Source of the DNA: Vibrio europaeus
GTDB taxonomy: Bacteria; Pseudomonadota; Gammaproteobacteria; Enterobacterales; Vibrionaceae
Length of the DNA stretch: 64,000 nucleotides
Direction: 5' to 3'
NCBI RefSeq assembly: GCF_001695575.1
Contig: NZ_LUAX01000008.1
Coordinates: forward strand, 62,001-126,000
The position numbers and the translations under genes were made by a program. The notes beneath the pieces were generated by a model. It did no database searches. It saw only the letters and a list, made by a program, of their open reading frames with translations, and had not been told where the DNA came from. This document shows positions 18,426 to 25,687 of the stretch, in pieces; position 1 is the stretch's first letter, and each line of letters starts with the position of its first letter.

Positions 18426-19205
18426 TTAGTGATGCCTTGCGGTGTATTTTTTAATACTATTCACCGTCACCTGATCGCGTATGTCACCGATAGTTCTCCA
18501 TATTTTCCTAACTAACTCAGGGTTGTTTTCAGTAAACCTATGGCTAAAAATCAAGTAATAATATTTGCTTAATATGGGCGGGTATACTTTTTCGATACTG
18601 GCTAGCTTATTTTCATCGATATAACTGTCAGCGATGTTACTCTGGACGGCGACAGCGATTACTCGCCTTTTTCTCAACATTTTAAACAAGTGTTGCGTGC
18701 TTGACACTTCAAGTGTGCTAATTTCATTTTCTTTTAAGGTATCTATAATTGAAAACCCCGTATGAACACCAACGGGCTGATGGCCAGTAGAGTATAGCTT
18801 TACCCCATCCCATTCTAACTTTTGAATCTTAAGCCTATAGAGAAAATAGTCTAGCGTGGCGATACGCAACGCACTATCAACTTGCCCATTGATAATGGGA
18901 TAGTGTGCGTATTGGGCCCTCTCATGGTTGTAGGAAAAAATAAAGCCGCCATCCACTTCATTGGATTTGATATGTTGAAGCACTCGTTTCCCTGGTACCC
19001 TCACATATTCAACTTTGAACTGCAGCATATGGGCGAGTTGTTCTATGATTTCGACAGATATGCCTGGAGGCGTCGCAACATCATTCCCATTGCCCATTTG
19101 AAACGGGAAGGATTCGATATCTGAGTAAGCGAGTTTTATGGTCTTGCTTGAGGAGGCAAATGAAACAATGGGGAGCAACAGTAAAGCGAGAACTAGGTAC
19201 CGCAT
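18426..19205 (-). CDS. Periplasmic solute-binding family 3 (SBP_bac_3-like) protein
   Basis: The 259-residue protein starts with a Sec signal peptide (about residues 1-18, VSFASS). A type II periplasmic-binding fold of the amino-acid-binding family 3 kind follows: IKLAYSDIESFPFQ, GISVEIIEQLAHMLQFKVEY, then the domain crossover near VGVHTGFSIIDTLKENEI. No transporter genes lie alongside. Orphan proteins of this type in Vibrio are frequently sensors or unassigned. AAGGAG precedes ATG 19205. Its lower GC than the flanking RadC/CP76 block suggests a separate origin. Confidence 0.78.
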   Translation of the reverse strand: MRYLVLALLLLPIVSFASSSKTIKLAYSDIESFPFQMGNGNDVATPPGISVEIIEQLAHMLQFKVEYVRVPGKRVLQHIKSNEVDGGFIFSYNHERAQYAHYPIINGQVDSALRIATLDYFLYRLKIQKLEWDGVKLYSTGHQPVGVHTGFSIIDTLKENEISTLEVSSTQHLFKMLRKRRVIAVAVQSNIADSYIDENKLASIEKVYPPILSKYYYLIFSHRFTENNPELVRKIWRTIGDIRDQVTVNSIKKYTARHH

Positions 19206-19299
19206 TGATCTCTCCTTGGCTCAATTCATTTTTGATATTGTCAGGTTATTCATACAATGATTGAGCACCTTTTTCTCCGGGCTAAAAAGGGATCAGTTC

Positions 19300-19575
19300 T
19301 CATCTAACCAGACTGCACATAGATCTACCTAAAGTAATTTGCCTTCTCTCCCGATCAGAATCAACCTTTATGCACTTGAATCTATAATCGAGTCTCTCAT
19401 TTTTCTTCATCATCAACGCGCATTCACAATAGATTATCCGCAAGCAATCGAGGATTAGCCGTGATGAATGGCTCGTCCTCTCGCGAATCAATTGCGCTAG
19501 ATGACGCCAGTGGTGTGAAAGAGATACGGCCGTACTCATCAAATTAGATAGCGTACCGGTAAGAAAGGCATACAC
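19300..19575 (-). CDS. Doubtful 91-residue ORF
   Basis: A GTG-initiated frame with no ribosome binding site and no recognised family. The sequence is rich in Arg, Cys and Ser. It fills a gap between two real minus-strand genes and could be chance. Confidence 0.2.
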   Translation of the reverse strand: MYAFLTGTLSNLMSTAVSLSHHWRHLAQLIRERTSHSSRLILDCLRIIYCECALMMKKNERLDYRFKCIKVDSDRERRQITLGRSMCSLVR

Positions 19576-19636
19576 AACGATCCATACGCCAACGATTGAA
19601 AGCTACAACCCATTCAAGGGGCCTAGGCCCCTTTGG

Positions 19637-19933
19637 TTAGTATTCACTGGGCAGCAACACCGTGGTCAATTGATGACCCGCTTCGGTGATCAGCCAGACG
19701 CGCTGACCGGAAAATCGGTATACCGATACGATCCGCCCACCTCGACGAGTGGCCACGTCGTTGGCTTTCTTGTCTTCGATGTCGCACTCTCCCCAATCAC
19801 CATTTTCATGGCGGAGTAAAAGTGGCCTCAGCAGGGCTTCGGGACGTCCGTCGAGCAACGCTTGTATCCCTTGGGTCATCACGACCTCTCCGAGCGTGAA
19901 AGAGACGGCGGTTGAGTAGTAGTTAGCTGGCAT
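19637..19933 (-). CDS. Conserved plasmid/ICE-type hypothetical protein
   Basis: The 98-residue product has the layout of a small protein widely seen on plasmids and integrative elements: a leader ending in FTLGEVVMTQG, an acidic middle (HENGDWGECDIEDKKAND) and the end RIVSVYRFSGQRVWLITEAG-LLPSEY. The role is unknown. ATG 19933 is chosen because AGGAGG lies nine bases upstream, inside the tail of the 30-residue ORF at 19923-20015 whose stop overlaps this start region. This supports an integrated-element origin for 15.7-20 kb. Confidence 0.7.
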   Translation of the reverse strand: MPANYYSTAVSFTLGEVVMTQGIQALLDGRPEALLRPLLLRHENGDWGECDIEDKKANDVATRRGGRIVSVYRFSGQRVWLITEAGHQLTTVLLPSEY

Positions 19934-20015
19934 TGCGTTTGTCCTCCTGAGCGAACAGCGACCTAACGTGGTCAGCGTCGCCATGCACTGTGTGTGTGAG
20001 GGGTAGATGGTTCAT
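19923..20015 (-). CDS. 30-residue leader ORF overlapping the next gene
   Basis: ATG 20015 has a GGAGAG site upstream. The frame encodes 30 residues (MNHLPLTHTVHGDADHVRSL and onward) and stops at 19923, eleven bases inside the downstream gene. The downstream ribosome binding site lies in its last codons. This arrangement suggests translational coupling. No homologue is recognised. Confidence 0.45.
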   Translation of the reverse strand: MNHLPLTHTVHGDADHVRSLFAQEDKRNAS

Positions 20016-20446
20016 GGGCTCTCTCCTGTGTTGGGGGTATGTCGTCGTTGCTGGCCTGTCCATGCCCCACTCACGGTTCGCCAGTACAAGGGCGCCTGCG
20101 TGCACTTTACCCTTGTGCTGAAGGCTCTGAGGGGGGGATAGGTCACAGGCAAGCGCAAAGACGACGGAGCCCCACAGTGAGATCCCTGCCCTTGTCACCG
20201 ACTCACAGCGTCAAAGGCGATGACACCTTTGGGCCTCGCTAAGGATGCCCTGACGTCATTACGCCACTCAAGCCGTCATACACGGCTCTTCGAGGCAAAC
20301 GCTTTCACCAAGTAAAATTATTGGGTAAAGTATTGTTCAGAAAAGGAAAAACGAACTTTACGGATAGCAGAGCCTGAAGGTTGGGTCGCCCAACAATCCT
20401 CTCACAGAGGGCTAGGCTGTTCATCACCAAGAGGAATACGTTAACC
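20016..20446. other. Intergenic stretch without recognised gene
   Basis: Divergent promoter region between the leader ORF at 20015 and the cold-shock-type gene at 20447. Nothing else could be supported. Confidence 0.4.
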
Positions 20447-20917
20447 ATGAAAGGTACCATTGTCCGGTGGAGAGATGATCGCGGGTTTGGCTTCATTCAT
20501 TCGGACGACTATCAAGGGGATATTTTTGTCCATATCTCAGAATTTGAACCGGGGTTCAGGCGTCCTCAAGTTGGCGATGAAGTCGATTTTCGCATTGAGT
20601 TAAATAAGGGGAAAACCCGGGCTCATCTCGTCTCGTTTGTTGGCGTGGAGCCCGCAAGAGGAAATTTCGCCTTGTCTATCTTACCGGTACTGGTCTTAGT
20701 CGGTATCGCCCTTGGCGTAGTCAGCTTCCTCACTTATCAAGCCCCAGAACGCGCCCCTGAAGATGACAAACTCGGTTTCGAGTGTGAGGGGAAAACGCGC
20801 TGTAGCCATATGACATCGTGTCATGAGGCGAAATTTTACTTGGCACATTGCCCCAACGTGAAGATTGATGGTGATCGCGATGGCGTACCTTGTGAGCAGC
20901 AGTGGTGCGGCCAATAA
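20447..20917 (+). CDS. Cold-shock domain, membrane helix and excalibur domain protein
   Basis: The 156-residue protein has three parts: an N-terminal cold-shock domain (about residues 1-65, with the RNP-type DRGFGFIHSDDYQGDIFVHI), one membrane helix (about 80-100), and a C-terminal excalibur domain with four cysteines and a DGDRDGVPCEQQWC calcium-binding-like loop. The cold-shock part would bind nucleic acid in the cytoplasm while the excalibur part would be periplasmic. Fusions of this kind exist in gammaproteobacteria but have no assigned role. ATG 20447 was chosen since it starts the cold-shock fold and AAGAGG lies upstream. Confidence 0.82.
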   Translation: MKGTIVRWRDDRGFGFIHSDDYQGDIFVHISEFEPGFRRPQVGDEVDFRIELNKGKTRAHLVSFVGVEPARGNFALSILPVLVLVGIALGVVSFLTYQAPERAPEDDKLGFECEGKTRCSHMTSCHEAKFYLAHCPNVKIDGDRDGVPCEQQWCGQ

Positions 20918-20961
20918 ACGGGATACCCACCCATAAGATGCAATGAATAGAAGGAAGCACC

Positions 20962-21498
20962 GTGGCACAACAGACAGTCACTATCAGACCCGCAAGGGAA
21001 AGTGAACTTGAGCGTCTCCACGCTTTGGTCATTTCAAATGACGAATGGACGCAATTTAACGGTCCGTACTTTTCATACTCACCTCCCTCGTTGGAGCAGT
21101 TCGAAAAGACAACGTTTCAGCGCCTGTTAACCGGCGCAAGCTTACAGTTGATCACCGTCGATGACCTCCCCGTCGGCACGGTGAGCTGTTACTGGGAATG
21201 CGAAGAAACGCGTTGGCTTGAAGCCGGCGTGGTCATTTACGATCCTGCGTATTGGGGGCAAGGCATTGCAGCCTTAGCGCTTCCCTTGTGGGTGTCGTAT
21301 CTGTTCAATAGTCAGGTCATCGAACGGGTGGGGTTAACCACTTGGTCGGGGAACCCTCGAATGATGTCATTGGCCTTGAAGCTGGGTTTCCAGCAAGAAG
21401 CGCGGCTTCGAAAAGTCCGCTATTACAATGGCGAATACTATGACTCGGTCAAATACGGTGTGTTGCGGTCAGAATGGCTCGCGCGGTATGCGCCTTAG
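20962..21498 (+). CDS. GNAT family N-acetyltransferase (RimJ/RimL type)
   Basis: The 178-residue product shows the GNAT fold, with the acetyl-CoA-binding segment in YDPAYWGQGIAALALPLW and the following WSGNPRMMSLALKLGFQQE of the RimJ/RimL group. It would transfer acetyl groups from acetyl-CoA to an amine; the acceptor is unknown. It begins with GTG 20962 preceded by AAGGAAG. It follows the cold-shock gene by 44 bases on the same strand and may be co-transcribed. Confidence 0.85.
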   Translation: MAQQTVTIRPARESELERLHALVISNDEWTQFNGPYFSYSPPSLEQFEKTTFQRLLTGASLQLITVDDLPVGTVSCYWECEETRWLEAGVVIYDPAYWGQGIAALALPLWVSYLFNSQVIERVGLTTWSGNPRMMSLALKLGFQQEARLRKVRYYNGEYYDSVKYGVLRSEWLARYAP

Positions 21499-21672
21499 CC
21501 TCGAAACGGCCCACGCTCTTAATGCCAGCGCCAATGAGTACGTTGCTATTGCCACTTCACCCTGACTTTGGTTTACTCACAGCTTGGTCGCGGACGCTAC
21601 GTTGAGCGAGAAGGCAGGTTCCTCATTCAAGCGCCCCTCCGCGGCTCTAACGCGAAACAAACGGAGCAAATT

Positions 21673-22230
21673 GTGATTTCAGAAAAGCTAAACTTGGCCC
21701 ATCTTCCGCTTCAAAATGCCTTGGTTCAATCCGCGTACTCGGCGTTTCATTCTGAAAATGACGCGGTCGCGGCGGTCCTGTTGGGGTCACTGGCCGCGGG
21801 AAAAGGTGACCGAGTCTCGGATGCCGATATTCTTGTGTTTACCAAGAATAACTTTCATCAATCTTGCGAAGCCTGCTTCTCCGCGTTTGAGCGTGATAAA
21901 GACATCTTCTACCTGCTCGAGGGCTTCCATAATGAGAACGCTTACTTTAAAAAATACATTTTCAATGACTTAACGAGCGCAGAAATTCACTGTTTAGATG
22001 TGAATGAACCATTGAGTCTGTCTAAGCCGTTTAAGGTGCTGTTTGATAAAAATGGCCTCATCGAGCAACGGGTAACGGACGAACCGGCCCCAAAGCACGC
22101 AGATTTTCCGGCCTACACGAACGGCGACGAAGGAATAACCTGGGAATTGTTTGATTGTATCAAATGGATGAGTCGTGGTGATCATGAGTTGGCAAAGCAC
22201 CATTTAAAGAAGCTGGTTGCGCAATGGTAA
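21673..22230 (+). CDS. Nucleotidyltransferase domain protein
   Basis: The product (about 185 residues) contains the DNA polymerase beta-like nucleotidyltransferase motif LLGSLAAGKGDRVSDADILV, that is GS followed by D-x-D, with a third acidic position expected in the AEIHCLDV strand. A helical C-terminal part follows. Related enzymes include aminoglycoside-type and MNT-type nucleotidyltransferases; the target is unknown. I prefer GTG 21673, where GGAG lies six bases upstream; the same frame extends back to a TTG at 21568 with no site. No HEPN partner is adjacent, so a toxin-antitoxin pair is not indicated. Confidence 0.68.
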   Translation: MISEKLNLAHLPLQNALVQSAYSAFHSENDAVAAVLLGSLAAGKGDRVSDADILVFTKNNFHQSCEACFSAFERDKDIFYLLEGFHNENAYFKKYIFNDLTSAEIHCLDVNEPLSLSKPFKVLFDKNGLIEQRVTDEPAPKHADFPAYTNGDEGITWELFDCIKWMSRGDHELAKHHLKKLVAQW

Positions 22231-22329
22231 CGGTGTGCCTTCCCCCAACCGATTCGGCAATGTTGTCCAACCCATTGATTTTGTGATAAATAGTACGTTT
22301 AGATCTCGTGTTTGAATGGAGAGGGAATC

Positions 22330-23039
22330 ATGAAATTGGAGGCGGTGCTGTGGGATTATGATGGGACACTGGTAAACTCTGTGCCGAAAAATATTGAGAT
22401 AACCAAGACCATTTTATCCATTGTTGCTCCCCGTTTGACTGGGGACGGTTTGCCGGAGTGTTTACGCGACGAAGAGGCCTATCATGTCGCCAACCACAGC
22501 GCAAAAAACTGGCAAGAGCTTTACGTTGATTACTATGGATTAACCCAACAGGAAATGCGCCTGGCGGGGGGCATGTGGGCCGAGCACCAAGAGAAAAATA
22601 CCACGCAGGTCTTGTTGTTTGAAGGGATCAAAGACGTGGTCACCGAGTTCTCCTTCCTGCCTCACGGCATATGCTCGCAAAATTCACAGAGCAACATTCG
22701 TCGTGTGTTGGAAAACCATGCGCTAACGGCTTTTTTCAAGGCCATTGTCGGGTATGACGACGTGTCTCATGGCCATCAAAAACCGGAGGCTATGGGTGGC
22801 CTTCAATGTCTTGACGCGATGTTCGGCCATCGCACCAGCCAATGCTTGATGTACATCGGCGACCATGAGGCCGATGTCCAATTTGCTCGTAACCTTCAAG
22901 CTGCGCTGGGGGCAACGCTCGCGTCATTGCTGTGGCCGCAGCGTACAGTGGCGCGGCGCCGGAATCGTGGTCGTGTCAGCCTGACTACACAGCACGCTCG
23001 GTTGACGAGCTCTATGATCTCATTGGAACATACGCCTAA
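22330..23039 (+). pseudogene. HAD family hydrolase with a C-terminal frameshift
   Basis: ATG 22330 follows GGAGAGGG. The frame encodes a HAD-type phosphatase: motif I DYDGTLVNS, a four-helix cap, motif II-like ICSQNS, the lysine near QKPEAMG, and motif IV GDHEADVQFA. After about residue 196 the frame loses the family character. Shifting frame at the run of five G near 22908-22913 restores a sensible end: VIAVAAAYSGAAPES, DELYDLIGTYA, and a stop at 23037-23039. As given, the open frame instead runs to 23133. The lesion is a one-base loss, a sequencing error or slippage at the G-run. Phosphoglycolate- or phosphonatase-like activity is possible but unproven. Confidence 0.75.
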
Positions 23040-23160
23040 CTCGCCGCTTAAATGGCGTGCTCACTCAGCGCGCCTTTCTTTGAAGTCATTCCAGTTGCGC
23101 TCGGCTTGTCTGATACACTCGGTGGCTGTTTAACCTCGAATTCACTGCTAAAAGGACGCT

Positions 23161-23622
23161 ATGAACGTTATCTCGAAGGATGACATCGCTCACTACATTG
23201 GTGTTGAGACAGAGCCAACCGAATGGTTTGTCGTCAGCCAAGCGCAGATTAACCAATTTGCTGACTGCACCTTAGATCATCAGTTTATCCATACGGATCC
23301 CATCAAAGCGCAAGACACCATGTTTGGTTCGACCATTGCCCATGGCTTGCTGTCCCTGTCCATGCTGCCCCATTTTGCCGAGCGCTTTGGCTACCAGTTG
23401 GAAGGGGCAAGCATGGGGATCAACTATGGGTTTGATAAAGTGCGTTTTATCCACCCGGTCACCGTGAATAGCCGCATTCGAGCGCGTGCGAAATTGCTGG
23501 CCGTCGACGAAAAGCGCCCCGGTCACTATACCTTTAAAAGCGAAGTAGTGGTTGAAATCGAAGGGGAAAAGAAGCCCGCGTTAGTCGCCGTTTGGCTCGC
23601 CGTCCAGATAGTACCTGAATGA
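23161..23622 (+). CDS. MaoC-like hotdog dehydratase/hydratase
   Basis: The 153-residue protein is of the MaoC/R-specific hydratase type: FADCTLDHQFIHTDP (catalytic Asp and His within the D-x-x-x-x-H region), then FGSTIAHGLLSLSMLPHF and a beta-rich second half (INYGFDKVRFIHPV). It probably hydrates or dehydrates enoyl-CoA-like thioesters in fatty acid or polyhydroxyalkanoate metabolism. It stands 28 bases after the end of the frameshifted HAD frame. The ATG follows AAAGGACG. Confidence 0.85.
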   Translation: MNVISKDDIAHYIGVETEPTEWFVVSQAQINQFADCTLDHQFIHTDPIKAQDTMFGSTIAHGLLSLSMLPHFAERFGYQLEGASMGINYGFDKVRFIHPVTVNSRIRARAKLLAVDEKRPGHYTFKSEVVVEIEGEKKPALVAVWLAVQIVPE

Positions 23623-23728
23623 CCCTCTCCTTCGTCGCGTCTTAACTGACAAAGAGTGGCTCGCCGCTGAACTTTGGCAGCGCTGCACCGTAAGACATGG
23701 GATACAGCGACAACATGACGAGCCTATG

Positions 23729-23944
23729 ATGAATCGAATTAACCCTGCCAAGTTACTCAACAGTAAATGGACGGCCCTGCAGCCGCAAAAGCGTGAGAAA
23801 CACTTCTTAGTGTCCGATGTTGATTACGCAGAAGATGGCTCCGTAAGATCGTGCACCTTGGAAGCGGTGATGACTCACGGCGAGTATTCCATTGACTGGA
23901 AAGAGCTTAAAAACACCGATAAGTGGGCGTATGGCTGGAAGTAA
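23729..23944 (+). CDS. TIGR02450 family Trp-rich small protein
   Basis: The 71-residue protein matches the TIGR02450 pattern: NRINPAKLLNSKWTALQPQ, REKHFLVSDV, and the final ELKNTDKWAYGW. Function is unknown; it is common in Vibrio and other marine gammaproteobacteria. Two ATGs occur in tandem (23726 and 23729); the family normally begins MNRINP, so 23729 is preferred. Confidence 0.82.
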   Translation: MNRINPAKLLNSKWTALQPQKREKHFLVSDVDYAEDGSVRSCTLEAVMTHGEYSIDWKELKNTDKWAYGWK

Positions 23945-23983
23945 GCAACGTTGTCCCTTTCTCAACGTTTCTTGCACAGGCGC

Positions 23984-24157
23984 TCAGCGTTGACTCTGGA
24001 CGGCTTCGATTTGCTGACCTAATTCTTCCGCTTCCGCGGTTAAGAGCGAATAGGTTCGAATGTCCCCTCTTCTTTGCGCAAGCATTGCCTGCTCGAGTTT
24101 TGCGGCATATTGCTTCTTCAGTTTCTTGGTCGAGTCACGTTTAAATAGTGAAAACAT
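23984..24157 (-). CDS. DUF6435-like small protein
   Basis: A 57-residue frame begins MFSLFKRDSTKKLKKQYAAK and continues with LEQAMLAQRRGDIRTYSLLT and AEAEELGQQIEAVQS. It is highly helical and charged and fits the DUF6435 family of short proteins starting MF-LFK. GGAG lies about eight bases before ATG 24157. It runs opposite to its neighbours. Function unknown. Confidence 0.7.
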   Translation of the reverse strand: MFSLFKRDSTKKLKKQYAAKLEQAMLAQRRGDIRTYSLLTAEAEELGQQIEAVQSQR

Positions 24158-24349
24158 TGTTTATCTCCGTTGGGTGCTCTGTCTAGTTACGTCGTTTGGA
24201 CGCAAAAGGATGAACCCAGAGCACAACAACGCCCACTCGACGTACGCGAAAGGGGTCGTTGGAGCCGCTGACCCTGTTTAACTTGCCTTAACCTGAAAGA
24301 CTCAGGCACGATGGGTACCGCCAACGAATAATCTCTATAGGAAAATAAC

Positions 24350-24682
24350 GTGCTTGAAGTGAAAACAATGGGGCTTTTCTTTCTCACCGCCGTTGCAGAA
24401 ATTCTGGGCTGCTACTTGCCTTACCTTTGGCTCAAAGAAGACAAATCTGCCTGGCTTTTAGTGCCCGCAGCGCTCTGTCTTGCGCTTTTCGCATGGCTGT
24501 TATCCTTGCATCCAACCGCCGCTGGTCGGGTTTATGCCGCTTACGGCGGCGTGTATATCTTTGTCGCAATCTTATGGTTGTGGCTCGTGGACGGTCTTCG
24601 CCCAACTCTGTGGGATATCGTGGGAGTCTCTGTGGCAATGCTTGGTATGGCCATCATCATGTTCGCGCCCAGAACCCCGTAA
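24350..24682 (+). CDS. ynfA: YnfA family (UPF0060) membrane protein
   Basis: The 110-residue protein has four membrane helices with the family motifs FLTAVAEILGCYLPYLWLK, RVYAAYGGVYI and WLWLVDG-RPT-WD. YnfA is an SMR-superfamily member of the inner membrane implicated in drug efflux in Shigella. A GTG at 24350 is used, giving the family-like start MLEVKT; an internal ATG at 24368 is the alternative. A degenerate, deleted copy of this gene lies at 57069-57146. Confidence 0.88.
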   Translation: MLEVKTMGLFFLTAVAEILGCYLPYLWLKEDKSAWLLVPAALCLALFAWLLSLHPTAAGRVYAAYGGVYIFVAILWLWLVDGLRPTLWDIVGVSVAMLGMAIIMFAPRTP

Positions 24683-24774
24683 CCGATAACACTATGAGGT
24701 ACACAAACGACTTTCCTGCGCGCTGGCCTCCCCAGCACAAAAAGGCGTGCGGAGAATAGAGCTCACAAGATGCA

Positions 24775-25227
24775 TCATTCGCGATGACGCTCGAAGACAT
24801 CCATTATGTGATGTAATTGACGCGAACTCAGCGCAAACCAGCGCGAATCCAGTGACCCATCGAACATCAGTGGTGACATGCTGGCGTCATTGAGCGCGTC
24901 CCAGTTCATCACCGCCACCAGCTCGACAGGCTCACCGCTTTGCTGGTTCAACTGGTAAATATGCTGGTCGACATCTTGGGCAAGGCACAGGCGATAGCGG
25001 TTACGATGCGGTGCTTTCAGTAGACACAACGAAAACGAGCCTTCCGACCCCGTTAATGCTTTCCACAGCGTCGCCTCTAACCAGAAAAACTCTTCGCCCA
25101 AATCTTCCCACAGTTGGTCGAGCAGTCCTGAGATCCGTTCGGTTTGTTGGGGTAATTGAGTTCGGTCACACAGCGCGCGGGCGCACGCCTCATCGAGGGA
25201 TCGTAAGATTTGAGGGTTTATCGGCAT
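24775..25227 (-). CDS. Hypothetical protein, 150 residues
   Basis: No family recognised. It is a soluble, acidic, mostly helical protein with many tryptophans and leucines (LLDQLWEDLGEEFFWLEATL, then SSRQLHHIMDVFERHRE at the end). ATG 25227 is supported by GGAGG six bases upstream; the open frame extends further but has no better start. Its upstream region is repeated at 57156-57266, where the gene itself is absent. Confidence 0.6.
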   Translation of the reverse strand: MPINPQILRSLDEACARALCDRTQLPQQTERISGLLDQLWEDLGEEFFWLEATLWKALTGSEGSFSLCLLKAPHRNRYRLCLAQDVDQHIYQLNQQSGEPVELVAVMNWDALNDASMSPLMFDGSLDSRWFALSSRQLHHIMDVFERHRE

Positions 25228-25233
25228 CGCAAC

Positions 25234-25345
25234 CTCCAAGAAATGAAGTTTCCCTTCACCACTCAGAGACCCCAAAACAAAGGGTGGTGAACTGAACAAG
25301 GTTAGCACTACCGCACACTCGGACACGGCCAGCCGAAGCTGCCTC
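25234..25345. repeat. Dispersed repeat with internal hairpin, copy 1
   Basis: The segment begins CTCCAAGAA and contains TTCACCAC and GTGGTGAA arms about 20 bases apart, then CCGCACAC and CGGCCAGCCGAAGCTG. It recurs at 57156-57266 with scattered changes. It overlaps the promoter and ribosome-binding region of the 25227 gene. Confidence 0.7.
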
Positions 25346-25620
25346 GCCCAGCCCACCGTAATACCAAGCGGAACTTCCCTTTACAGGGCATCCGTTTTAC
25401 AGGTGCGACAAGGCCGCACATGACAGCAGCATTGATGCTGGCGTCTATGCGCCGAGTGTTGTGAGACAGGGTGCTAATCCTGACACTGGATTTTGCCAGT
25501 GCGAGAGCAGGATATCGGTGAGGAATAAGCGTGTCAACGATTACCCGTTCTTGAGCGCGGGATCGGAGAAAGATAGACCAACGGGCCCTAGGAAAAGAAA
25601 CATCTTCCTCCTTGATAACT
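25346..25620. other. Stretch without assured gene
   Basis: A minus-strand frame crosses 25308-25640 but is Arg/Ser-rich, has no ribosome binding site and overlaps the terminator. It may be mobile-element debris. Confidence 0.3.
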
Positions 25621-25624
25621 AAAA

Positions 25625-25657
25625 AAGGATGAGTCCTCATCTGGTGAACTCATCCTT
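25625..25657 (-). terminator. Rho-independent terminator of the FG-GAP gene
   Basis: AAGGATGAGT at 25625-25634 pairs with ACTCATCCTT at 25648-25657. On the minus strand the hairpin is followed by a run of T (complement of AAAAAA at 25621-25626). It lies about 30 bases after the stop of the 25688-27685 gene. Confidence 0.85.
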
Positions 25658-25687
25658 CAACTCTACTTGAGAACCCTTAAATGGAAT

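Noticed and set aside
21673..22230. Nucleotidyltransferase as half of a HEPN-MNT toxin-antitoxin pair
   Set aside because: No HEPN-type gene is adjacent on either side.
25308..25640. 110-residue minus-strand frame
   Set aside because: Arg/Ser-rich with no ribosome binding site; it crosses the terminator and the dispersed repeat.
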